From NCBI GenBank assembly GCA_003561325.1, contig PWWY01000201.1, positions 1 to 5,539 on the forward strand: a stretch of DNA of 5,539 nucleotides, written 5' to 3'. This document shows, one piece after another, positions 1-5,534 of the stretch (position 1 is its first letter; each line of letters starts with the position of its first letter). The translations under genes were made by a program, and so were the position numbers. This DNA is from Syntrophomonadaceae bacterium. Its GTDB lineage: Bacteria > Bacillota > Dethiobacteria > DTU022 > UBA8154. Under the pieces are notes generated by a model. That model did not search any database and was not told where the DNA came from. It was given only the letters and a program-made list of their open reading frames with translations.

Positions 1-52
1 GATATCGCAACACGACACCAGGGAAAAAAAGGGTCTGCTGCACCGGATCCGC

Positions 53-57
53 GGAGG
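53..57 (+). promoter_or_regulatory. Possible ribosome binding site for GTG at 68
   Basis: GGAGG lies 10 nt before the GTG at 68. It supports that start but sits in a very G-rich stretch, so chance is possible. If the gene starts outside the window, this is only coding sequence. Confidence 0.35.
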
Positions 58-67
58 CTGGCGGGGG

Positions 68-586
68 GTGACGGTGATCCTCTCCATCTGCTTTTTGATC
101 GGGGGCTTCTGGCTGGGACAGATGGTCGGTGCCGGTGCTTCGGCGGTTCCGGGTTCCCAGGATGATCCCCTGGTTACGGCCAGCTGGGTGGAAGCGCGCC
201 TGCGGGAACTGGCACGGGACCCGGGAGGCGCTCCCGTGGACCTGGGCGACGTGGAAGGGCGCCTGGACCGGCTGGAACGGACCATGGCCGGCCTGGGGGA
301 GCTGGCGAAACCTGCTCCGCCTCCCCGTTTTGAAGTGGTCCAGGTCTCCAGCGGGTCAACGGTCTATACCGGGCAGAGCACGGAAGTGGTGGTGCGCGCC
401 GGTTCTGTCCGGGTGGTGGAAGGACCCGGCGGAGGCTTCTCCGACTTGACCGGCGGCGAGAGCTTGCTCTCCGGTGCCGGCGTGAAGCTTAACCCCCTGC
501 TGCTCTCCCCCCGGCAGGACGGGCGCGGGCTGGCGGCGCGCAGCGACGCCCTGCTCTTGATCCGCGGTAGTTATGAGATCAAGTAA
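68..586 (+). CDS. Hypothetical membrane-anchored protein (coiled-coil stalk, beta-rich C-terminus); start may lie upstream
   Basis: I do not recognise a named family. The GTG start at 68 has GGAGG at 53-57, 10 nt upstream. From there the product is 172 residues. Residues about 2-24 are one hydrophobic segment (ILSICFLIGGFWLGQMVGAG), followed by a charged heptad-like stretch (about 38-75, EARLRELA... GRLDRLERTM) that could form a short coiled coil, a Pro-rich hinge (PAPPP) and a Val/Gly-rich, probably beta-stranded domain ending in LLLIRGSYEIK. This predicts a single-pass anchor with a soluble domain outside the cytoplasm. The start is uncertain: the same frame is open to base 2, and the extra residues (REKKGLLHRIRGGWRG) are basic, as expected for a cytoplasmic flank of a membrane helix. 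The true gene may therefore begin before the window. The TAA stop is at 584-586. It is separated from the next gene by an AT-rich gap with a possible promoter, so it may end its own operon. That the gene is real is fairly sure; its function is unknown. Confidence 0.75.
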   Translation: MTVILSICFLIGGFWLGQMVGAGASAVPGSQDDPLVTASWVEARLRELARDPGGAPVDLGDVEGRLDRLERTMAGLGELAKPAPPPRFEVVQVSSGSTVYTGQSTEVVVRAGSVRVVEGPGGGFSDLTGGESLLSGAGVKLNPLLLSPRQDGRGLAARSDALLLIRGSYEIK

Positions 587-601
587 CCCCAGGCGGCGAA
601 A

Positions 602-630
602 TTTAATGTTAAACCCGGCTGTTTTATGAT
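602..630 (+). promoter_or_regulatory. Candidate sigma-A-type promoter before the BFN gene
   Basis: The gap after the stop at 586 is the most AT-rich stretch in this half of the window. TATGAT at 625-630 matches the -10 consensus TATAAT at five of six positions. The -35 partner is weak: TTTAAT at 602-607, with a 17-nt spacer, matches TTGACA at only three positions. A second -10-like hexamer, TAAAAT, overlaps at 630-635. The position fits transcription of the BFN gene and the genes after it. It is inferred from sequence only. Confidence 0.35.
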
Positions 631-657
631 AAAATAGAGAAGAAGGTCACGTGCAGG

Positions 658-692
658 AAAGGAGGTGCAACCCCGGGATACCGGGTGCGGAT
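658..692 (+). promoter_or_regulatory. Strong Shine-Dalgarno with hairpin interposed before the BFN ATG
   Basis: AAAGGAGGTG (658-667) is nearly perfect but GGAGG ends 27 nt before the ATG at 693, too far for normal use. Between them lies an inverted repeat: CCCGG (672-676), loop GATA (677-680), CCGGG (681-685). Six nt separate GGAGG from the stem and seven separate the stem from the ATG, so folding would reduce the effective gap to 13 nt. There is no in-frame ATG, GTG or TTG between the SD and 693. The same geometry recurs before the slipin gene at 4562. Confidence 0.6.
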
Positions 693-1181
693 ATGATCGC
701 TGTGAAAGTAAAAGGCGTCGGGATGGACCCGGCGCAAAACCCGCTGCTGCTGCTGATCGACCAGGAAGAGACCATGGTTTTACCCATCGGGATCGGCCTG
801 AGCGAAGCCCAGGCGATCTCCCTCAAATTGGAAGGCCATGTGCTGCCCCGCCCCCTGACCCACGACCTGATCCTCTCCGTCTGCAGCAACCTGGGAGCCA
901 GGATTGAAAAGATCGTGGTGACCGACATGAAAGAAGGCACCTACTATGCCGAGATTTATCTGAACCAGGACGGACAGGACATCATCGTGGATTCTCGACC
1001 CAGCGACGGCATTGCCCTGGGATTGGCCAGCGGTACGCCTCTGTTTATCACCGAGAAGGTTGCGGAAAACACCCTGCCCTTTGAAGAGGTGCTCAAGCAA
1101 AACCTGGAGAGCATTTTCGACGAGGGGGAAGAGGATGAAGGGGAAGTGGATGACGGGGACGAAGAGAATCCCCTTCACTAG
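693..1181 (+). CDS. Bifunctional nuclease (BFN/DUF151) family protein
   Basis: This is a 162-residue protein of the BFN (DUF151) family, found in many bacteria and plants and structurally known from Thermotoga TM0160. Plant members have been reported to have nuclease activity; the bacterial role is not settled. Family hallmarks are visible: the N-terminal strand MIAVKVKGVGMDP (1-13), LPIGIGLSEAQAI (30-42), the RPLTHDLI block (53-60), and the DSRPSDGIALGL motif (100-111), all within one domain of about 125 residues. After it comes a highly acidic tail (about 143-158, mostly Glu/Asp) not needed for the fold. I chose ATG 693 because the family starts at this strand. A GTG at 651 is in frame and would add 14 residues with no family match, but it lies before the strong SD, so that SD cannot serve it. 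The SEC-C gene follows 73 bp downstream on the same strand. Identity is secure; the biochemical role is inferred. Confidence 0.93.
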   Translation: MIAVKVKGVGMDPAQNPLLLLIDQEETMVLPIGIGLSEAQAISLKLEGHVLPRPLTHDLILSVCSNLGARIEKIVVTDMKEGTYYAEIYLNQDGQDIIVDSRPSDGIALGLASGTPLFITEKVAENTLPFEEVLKQNLESIFDEGEEDEGEVDDGDEENPLH

Positions 1182-1188
1182 TACCAGC

Positions 1189-1203
1189 CGCCAGGCCCTG
1201 GCG
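1189..1203 (+). repeat. 15-bp palindrome between the BFN and SEC-C genes
   Basis: The arms CGCCAGG and CCTGGCG flank a single C just after the BFN stop. As RNA it could form a 6-bp stem with a GCC loop. No T-run follows, so it is not a normal intrinsic terminator. It may slow RNA decay, act as an operator, or simply be chance in GC-rich DNA. Confidence 0.45.
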
Positions 1204-1240
1204 TGCAGCACCCCGGTGAAGTGGCCGGGGAAGCGGCTCG

Positions 1241-1246
1241 AGGAGG
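1241..1246 (+). promoter_or_regulatory. Ribosome binding site that points to a CTG start
   Basis: AGGAGG is the only good Shine-Dalgarno sequence ahead of the SEC-C reading frame. Eight nt downstream, in frame, is CTG at 1255. The other nearby candidates are ATT at 1249 (2 nt away, too close) and GTG at 1216, which is upstream of the site and has no SD of its own. Confidence 0.6.
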
Positions 1247-1254
1247 GAATTCCC

Positions 1255-3000
1255 CTGGATCAGTCCAAGAAGATCAAGCAAAAAGCCCTGTGCCCCTGCG
1301 GGAGCGGGGAAAAATTTATGAACTGCTGCGGCCCCCTATCCAATGTCGTGCCTTTTTGTGACCGCCGTTCCTTTGAACGGGCGCACGACCTCTGGGAACG
1401 CCTGAACGCCCATGCCGGGCACCCAAGGTTGTCGGGTCACCGGGAAAAAGCCTGGGCTTTTTTCCGCAGCGAGTGCCTCTACGGCCATCCCGGGACCCGG
1501 GAAGAGGACAGGGAAGCCTTCCTGGACTGGTTTGTCATGGATTACGCCCTGGAGAAAGGGCACGGCGTGCTGCACGATTTTGCCGTCGCTCACCCGCCTT
1601 CTCCCCGGGAAGAGCGCATGCTGCGGGCCTGGTGCAATTCACCCCTGTCCCTCTACCGCGTGCTGGAAGTGCGACAGGGACGCGGCCTCCTGATGGATGA
1701 CCTGCTGCGACACGGGGAGTATGAGCTGTTGAACGAAAACATCGCCCTGGGGGTGGAGCCCTGCTCCCTGCTGGTGACGCGGCTGCTTCCCGTAGGGGAA
1801 TACTACGGCTATGCCGGCGTGCTGATTTCCATCCCTCCTTTTTTACAGCAGGAAATGCTCCAGGAGCTGGATCAGAAACTGCAGCGCTTTTCTATCCGGG
1901 AAAAACCACCGCACCGGGGACACCCCGGTTGGCCGGAGTTTCTCCTGCAGCACGGCTACCTTCTGCTGGCGGCGGTGCGTTCGCTCCGCCTGCGCTGGGA
2001 AAAATGCCTGGCCGAAGATTTCAACGGGTTCGAAGACCGGGATCTCTTCGCCGCCCTGACCAGCTATACCCTGGTGGATCCCACCCGTGCCCTGCGCTGT
2101 CTCTCTGCCTGCCCGGCCCTGGCGCTGATCCGGGAAAAACAGCGGTGGGGAAGCAGTGAGCTGGAGTATACCTGGGAATGGAGCGGCTACGAGAACGGAA
2201 AAAAAGAACTCAGGGGCTACCTGCAGCTGGCGGGAGAGGGACTGATTCTGCAGTGCTATACCTGCAGCAACCTGGAGCGGGGCAAAACCTTTGTGCAAGG
2301 CCTGGTGGGAGAGCTCATCGCTTCCCAGCGAGATAACTTTATCAACGCGGGCAATGCGGGCAATGAGGCGGTCCGGGAGGAGAGGTTTTACCCGGAAAGG
2401 GACGAATTCCTGCAGGCGCTCTTTATCAACCAATCCTGCCGGGAGTGGATCCACACCCCTCTGCCGGAACTGCGCGGGAAAACCCCTTTTCGCCTGCGCA
2501 GGGAAGAACACGGCCGCCAGGTCCTGGAAAAACTGTTCGTAGAGCTGGAACAGAACCCGTCTTTACTGGTTCCCCGGGGTCTCGAGCTTTTGGACCTGCA
2601 GGCCCTGCGGAAGAGCCTGCTGCTGGATGGGGGCGATGTTTTCTTCCGATCTAGTGATTGGGACTGGCCGGCTCCGTCTTACCGGGAGGTGGCCCTGCAG
2701 TTGGAAGAAATCGCCGAAGCGATGGAATTTACCCTGCAGCAGCTGGCCAACGCCCTGCACCTCTGGCATGATTTTGTGAAAAAAGAACAACCTGCGCTAA
2801 AAAAGCCTGCTGCCTGGGCCGGCGCCGTGGCATACCTGATCTCCTCCCTGGATTTCGGGGAGTATACCCAGAACGACCTGGCAGCGTATCTGAATGTCTC
2901 CAGCGGGGCCATTTCGTCCAACAGCCTGCGCATGAAGCGCACACTGAAACTGACCCGCAGGCCCGATCGCTACCGCAGTGTCTGCCATCGATCCCCGTAG
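1255..3000 (+). CDS. SEC-C motif protein with antitoxin-like segment and C-terminal helix-turn-helix
   Basis: From CTG 1255 the product has 581 residues. The N-terminus holds a SEC-C zinc-binding motif, CxC-x8-CC (Cys13, Cys15, Cys24, Cys25), the element also found at the end of SecA, where it binds zinc and partners. A long middle part (about 35-390) matches nothing I can name; it is mainly helical and charged. Around 395-430, REWIHTPLPELRGKTPF resembles the 'W..tPlP.LgGkTP' pattern of the MbcA/ParS/Xre antitoxin toxin-binding domain, often seen in large SEC-C proteins. The end (about 520-565, WAGAVAYLI... YTQNDLAAYLNVSSGAISSNSLRMKRTL) looks like a helix-turn-helix of the cyclin/TFIIB-like or sigma-like kind, suggesting nucleic acid binding. 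There is no signal peptide or membrane helix, so it is probably cytoplasmic. The start is inferred from the SD at 1241; GTG 1216 would add 13 residues. The BFN gene ends 73 bp upstream, and nfeD follows after 48 bp. The gene is clearly real; its function is unknown, possibly regulatory. Confidence 0.88.
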   Translation: MDQSKKIKQKALCPCGSGEKFMNCCGPLSNVVPFCDRRSFERAHDLWERLNAHAGHPRLSGHREKAWAFFRSECLYGHPGTREEDREAFLDWFVMDYALEKGHGVLHDFAVAHPPSPREERMLRAWCNSPLSLYRVLEVRQGRGLLMDDLLRHGEYELLNENIALGVEPCSLLVTRLLPVGEYYGYAGVLISIPPFLQQEMLQELDQKLQRFSIREKPPHRGHPGWPEFLLQHGYLLLAAVRSLRLRWEKCLAEDFNGFEDRDLFAALTSYTLVDPTRALRCLSACPALALIREKQRWGSSELEYTWEWSGYENGKKELRGYLQLAGEGLILQCYTCSNLERGKTFVQGLVGELIASQRDNFINAGNAGNEAVREERFYPERDEFLQALFINQSCREWIHTPLPELRGKTPFRLRREEHGRQVLEKLFVELEQNPSLLVPRGLELLDLQALRKSLLLDGGDVFFRSSDWDWPAPSYREVALQLEEIAEAMEFTLQQLANALHLWHDFVKKEQPALKKPAAWAGAVAYLISSLDFGEYTQNDLAAYLNVSSGAISSNSLRMKRTLKLTRRPDRYRSVCHRSP

Positions 3001-3028
3001 CTGCTACTAAGGTGGAGCCGGTGATCAC

Positions 3029-3052
3029 ATGAGAGGGGGATTTATCCATTGA
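3029..3052 (+). CDS. Possible seven-codon leader ORF overlapping the nfeD start
   Basis: ATG at 3029 opens a tiny frame, MRGGFIH, ending at TGA 3050-3052, which overlaps the nfeD TTG start at 3049-3051. An SD-like GGTGGAG lies at 3011-3017, 11 nt upstream. Stop/start overlap of this kind can couple translation. The frame is so short that chance is a serious alternative. Confidence 0.2.
   Translation: MRGGFIH
3034..3039 (+). promoter_or_regulatory. Ribosome binding site for the nfeD TTG start
   Basis: AGGGGG lies 9 nt upstream of TTG 3049. It supports that codon as start, giving an N-terminus MNKNNKIKS followed by a hydrophobic signal segment, as expected for this exported family. Confidence 0.65.
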
Positions 3053-4395
3053 ACAAGAACAACAAGATAAAAAGCGCGGTTTTGCTGCTGCTCCTGGTGA
3101 TGATCTGCTCATTTTTTTACGCCGAGACGGCCGTTGGCCAGACCAATGAGACCGGAAAGGAAATCCTCCTCATCGAGTTGAGCGGTACCATCACCGCGGG
3201 AAAAGCCACCTATATCGGGCGGCTGCTGGAAGAACTGGAGCCGGAGCAGATGGAAGCCGTGGTCATCGTCATGGATACACCGGGCGGGCTGGTAGATGCC
3301 ACCCTGGACCTGGCCCGTTCCTTTGGGGCGACCCCGGTTCCCGTGGTTGTGCTGGTGGCCCCTTCCGGCGCCATCGCTGCCTCGGCCGGGGCCTTTATTT
3401 TGGTCAGCTCCGATGTGGCCGTGATGGCTCCCGGAACGACGGTGGGGGCTGCTTCGCCCATAGCCCTCTCCCCCGGGGGGGCGGAGCAGGCCGATGATAA
3501 GACGACTACCTTTCTGGCCGGCCACATGCGCAGCCTGGCGCGGGAGCGGGGGCGGCCCCAGGATGTGGCCGAACGTTTTGTCACGGAAAACTTGACCCTG
3601 GACGCCGTGGAGGCCCTGGAAGAAGGGATCATTGATTTTAACGCCCCCAACCTGGAGGCCATGCTGGAGGTCATCGACGGATTCCAGGTGGAAAAAGAAG
3701 GGGTGACCTTTACCCTCTCCACGCGGGATGCCGTCCTGGTAGAAAGGGAGATGACCCTGCGGGAAAGGGTGCAGGACCAGGTCAGCGATCCCCAAATCGC
3801 CTTTCTGCTGCTCATGGCTGGCGCCATGGGCCTCTACCTGGGTTTTGGCATGCCGGGTACCTTTGTTCCCGAGGTACTGGGGGGAATTGCGCTCATTTTG
3901 GGTATCTACGGCCTGGGAATGTTTGATACCAATACCGCCGGGATCGTGCTGATCGTCCTGGGCATCGCGCTGCTGGCGGCAGAGGGGTTGACCACGGGAT
4001 TCGGGATCCTGGGAGTCGGAGGGGGCATCAGCCTGCTCATCGGTGCTGTGCTCTTGCCCAGTGAACCCCTGATGGCTCCGGATTGGTATCCCACCTTTCT
4101 CTCGGTGGCCATTGTCGTGGCCGTGAGCATCACCCTGCTCAGCTTTGTGATCATTTATGTCTTTTTCCGTTCCCGCCGCCAGTGGAAGGATCGCGGGGGT
4201 AGCTTTTTTAAACCGGCGCAGCTCGCTGTCGTTCAAGAGCCCCTTTCTCCTGCAGGAACGGTAAAAATGCGGGGAGAAAATTGGAAAGCCGTGAGCGAAG
4301 ACGGCTCGACCATTGAAACCGGGACCACCGTAGAAGTTACCGGGCAAAACGGGCTGACCCTTGTTGTAAAAAAATCTTCTCCGGAACAAGAATAA
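3049..4395 (+). CDS. nfeD: NfeD-family membrane serine protease, long form (NfeD1b, PH1510-like)
   Basis: This is a 448-residue membrane protease of the ClpP/crotonase fold, the partner of slipin/stomatin proteins. Domain order: a signal peptide or N-terminal membrane segment (about 8-24, after basic residues); a ClpP-like protease domain (about 37-215) with the DTPGG motif (76-80), the serine motif GAIAASAGAF (Ser112) and a basic partner, Lys151 in DDKTTTF, before an LARERGR helix. These match the Ser97/Lys138 dyad known for Pyrococcus PH1510, at almost the same spacing. Four to five membrane helices follow (about 250-266, 274-291, 296-312, 318-336, 350-374), then a soluble OB-fold NfeD domain (about 393-442, SPAGTVKMRGENWKAVSEDG... 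GLTLVV). All key elements are intact, so it should be active. The protease domain should face outside the cytoplasm and the OB domain inside; topology is inferred. The start is TTG, supported by AGGGGG at 3034. The slipin gene lies 166 bp downstream. Confidence 0.96.
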   Translation: MNKNNKIKSAVLLLLLVMICSFFYAETAVGQTNETGKEILLIELSGTITAGKATYIGRLLEELEPEQMEAVVIVMDTPGGLVDATLDLARSFGATPVPVVVLVAPSGAIAASAGAFILVSSDVAVMAPGTTVGAASPIALSPGGAEQADDKTTTFLAGHMRSLARERGRPQDVAERFVTENLTLDAVEALEEGIIDFNAPNLEAMLEVIDGFQVEKEGVTFTLSTRDAVLVEREMTLRERVQDQVSDPQIAFLLLMAGAMGLYLGFGMPGTFVPEVLGGIALILGIYGLGMFDTNTAGIVLIVLGIALLAAEGLTTGFGILGVGGGISLLIGAVLLPSEPLMAPDWYPTFLSVAIVVAVSITLLSFVIIYVFFRSRRQWKDRGGSFFKPAQLAVVQEPLSPAGTVKMRGENWKAVSEDGSTIETGTTVEVTGQNGLTLVVKKSSPEQE

Positions 4396-4461
4396 TGTGT
4401 TAGAGGGCGATAGATCAAGGAAGCGGACCGTTGAAGTCTCGATGACGCTCAAAGATTCATT

Positions 4462-4490
4462 GTGACAAATTCCATGATCGGGATCATAAA
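4462..4490 (+). promoter_or_regulatory. Candidate promoter for the slipin gene
   Basis: GTGACA (4462-4467) matches the -35 consensus TTGACA at five of six positions. CATAAA (4485-4490) matches TATAAT at four of six, with an exact 17-nt spacer. It lies in an AT-rich gap about 70 bp ahead of the slipin ATG. This would let slipin be transcribed separately from nfeD. Predicted from sequence only. Confidence 0.4.
4474..4487 (+). repeat. Palindrome within the candidate slipin promoter (possible operator)
   Basis: The arms ATGATC (4474-4479) and GATCAT (4482-4487) are separated by GG. The palindrome spans the promoter spacer and enters the -10 hexamer, a usual place for a repressor site. As RNA, the loop would be too small for a stable terminator, and no T-run follows. 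No specific regulator can be named. Confidence 0.4.
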
Positions 4491-4520
4491 TGTAACGGGG
4501 TTTACAAAATAATCATGAAA

Positions 4521-4561
4521 TAAGGAGGTGAAAACCGGATCCGTAAGGATCCGGGAAGAAC
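4521..4561 (+). promoter_or_regulatory. Strong Shine-Dalgarno plus 8-bp GNRA-loop hairpin before the slipin ATG
   Basis: TAAGGAGGTGA (4521-4531) is an almost perfect SD, yet GGAGG ends 33 nt before the ATG at 4562. In between is a perfect 8-bp stem: CCGGATCC (4535-4542) and GGATCCGG (4547-4554), with a GTAA loop, a member of the stable GNRA tetraloops. Six nt precede the stem and seven follow it, the same as at the BFN gene. The loop holds an in-frame TAA (4544-4546), so the slipin frame cannot start nearer the SD. Folding would place SD and ATG 13 nt apart. Confidence 0.7.
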
Positions 4562-5485
4562 ATGGAAGCCATCTTTGTCCTGGTGATTTTAATCGTCGCA
4601 TTCCTCTATGCAGCCTTGAAAGTGGTGCGGGAGTACGAGCGCCTGGTGGTCTTTCGCCTGGGAAACCTGGTGGGATCCCGTGGGCCTGGCCTGGTGCTGC
4701 TCATCCCCATTATCGACCGTTTTGTTCGAATTTCATTGCGGATTATCACCATGGATGTGCCCACCCAGGAAGTGATTACCCGGGACAACGTCACCTGCAG
4801 TGTGAATGCCGTGGTCTATTACCGGGTAGTGGAGGCCAACAATGCCGTTGTGAACGTGGAAAACTTTATGCAAGCAACGGCCCAGCTGGCCCAGACCACC
4901 CTGCGCAGCGTAGCGGGCCAGGCCGAACTGGATGAACTGCTCTCTGAGCGGGACAAGCTGAACATCCAGATTCAAAAAATCATCGATGAATCGACGGACC
5001 CCTGGGGTATCAAAGTCACAATGGTAGAAATCAAAGACGTGGTGATCCCCGAAGGTTTGCAAAGGGCCATTTCCCGACAGGCCTCAGCGGAAAGGGAACG
5101 CCGCGCCATCGTGATCCAGGCCGAAGGTGAACGCCAGGCCGCGGAAAGACTGGCCCAGGCTGCCGCTATCCTGGGGAGCACCCCGGGCGGACTTTTCGTG
5201 CGCTTGCTGCGTACCCTGCCGGAAATTGCCGGTCAGCCCGGGAACATCATCGCCTTCCCGCTGCCCATGGAACTGCGCCACCTGGCAGAATCTCTTGGCG
5301 TAGACAAAAAGGCTGGCGGCCCAGGCCCTGCTACCGGGGGCGCTCCGGGCCAGGAAGGGGATCCATTCGAAGAAATCCCCAAACTGGAAGAATTGGGAGA
5401 CGTAGAAGGCCTGGAGGAAGAAAAGCCGCAGGAGGGCCTGGAGGAAGAAAAGCCGCAGGAGGGCCTGGAGGGGGAAGAAGGGTAG
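4562..5485 (+). CDS. Slipin (prokaryotic stomatin, SPFH/band 7 family) with acidic repeat tail
   Basis: This is a 307-residue slipin, a membrane scaffold that forms oligomers in lipid microdomains and is the usual partner and substrate of NfeD proteases. A hydrophobic N-terminal segment (about 3-20) anchors it. The SPFH/band 7 domain follows (about 22-165), with REYERLVVFRLGNLVGSRGPGL, the MDVPTQEVITRDNVTCSVNAVVYYRV block and TTLRSVAGQAELDELLSERDKLN. An Ala/Glu/Arg coiled coil (about 170-203, RQASAERERRAIVIQAEGERQAAERLAQAAAIL) should mediate oligomerisation. The segment NIIAFPLPMEL (228-238) corresponds to the hydrophobic C-terminal region of PH1511 that its NfeD partner cleaves. After this comes a Gly/Pro linker (about 250-266) and an acidic tail with two exact GLEEEKPQE repeats plus a partial third (283-303), an unusual extension. 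ATG 4562 is the only possible start because a TAA in the same frame lies just upstream at 4544. It may have its own promoter (4462-4490). Identity is secure. Confidence 0.96.
   Translation: MEAIFVLVILIVAFLYAALKVVREYERLVVFRLGNLVGSRGPGLVLLIPIIDRFVRISLRIITMDVPTQEVITRDNVTCSVNAVVYYRVVEANNAVVNVENFMQATAQLAQTTLRSVAGQAELDELLSERDKLNIQIQKIIDESTDPWGIKVTMVEIKDVVIPEGLQRAISRQASAERERRAIVIQAEGERQAAERLAQAAAILGSTPGGLFVRLLRTLPEIAGQPGNIIAFPLPMELRHLAESLGVDKKAGGPGPATGGAPGQEGDPFEEIPKLEELGDVEGLEEEKPQEGLEEEKPQEGLEGEEG
5408..5470 (+). repeat. 27-bp direct tandem repeat in the slipin tail
   Basis: Two identical 27-bp copies (5408-5434, 5435-5461) are followed by the first 9 bp of a third (5462-5470). Each encodes GLEEEKPQE in frame. 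Exact identity at DNA level points to a recent duplication, and copy number may vary between strains. Confidence 0.95.
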
Positions 5486-5518
5486 AGAAGAGGAGTAACC
5501 CCCATATTTCGCCAAAAT

Positions 5519-5534
5519 CTGCCAAAAAAGGCAG
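5519..5534 (+). other. Short inverted repeat downstream of slipin (possible hairpin)
   Basis: CTGCC (5519-5523) and GGCAG (5530-5534) flank an A6 loop 33 bp after the slipin stop. Only two T follow before the sequence runs out of T, so it is a poor rho-independent terminator on the + strand. The window ends 5 bp later, so its context cannot be seen. Confidence 0.3.

Noticed and set aside
43..50. CCGGATCC near the left edge, same as one arm of the slipin hairpin
   Set aside because: There is no second arm or matching geometry, and it lies before, not after, the local SD. Likely coincidence.
651..692. GTG 651 as start of the BFN gene
   Set aside because: It precedes the strong SD, has only a weak purine run before it, and adds residues without family match. 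It is not fully excluded.
1012..1254. Extension of the SEC-C frame back to ATG 1012
   Set aside because: This would overlap 170 bp of the BFN gene in another frame and has no SD; the added residues look like a shadow translation.
1843..2511. Reverse-strand open frame of 222 codons inside the SEC-C gene
   Set aside because: No family resemblance; it lies wholly within a well-supported forward gene and is expected by chance at this base composition.
2218..2740. Many CTGCAG hexamers in the SEC-C gene
   Set aside because: They arise from frequent in-frame Leu-Gln codon pairs, not from a spaced repeat.
3109..4452. Long reverse-strand open frame (447 codons) covering nearly all of nfeD
   Set aside because: Its product is rich in Gly, His, Arg and Gln with no recognisable domain, and it mirrors the GC-rich codon pattern of nfeD, whose domains and catalytic residues are all intact.
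4491..4506. TGTAA ... TTACA inverted repeat in the nfeD-slipin gap
   Set aside because: Only 5 bp, AT-rich and without a T-run; too weak to call a terminator or operator.
4528..4935. Alternative forward frame starting with GTG at 4528
   Set aside because: Its GTG is part of the SD itself, and the frame runs out of phase through the clear slipin coding sequence with no domain.
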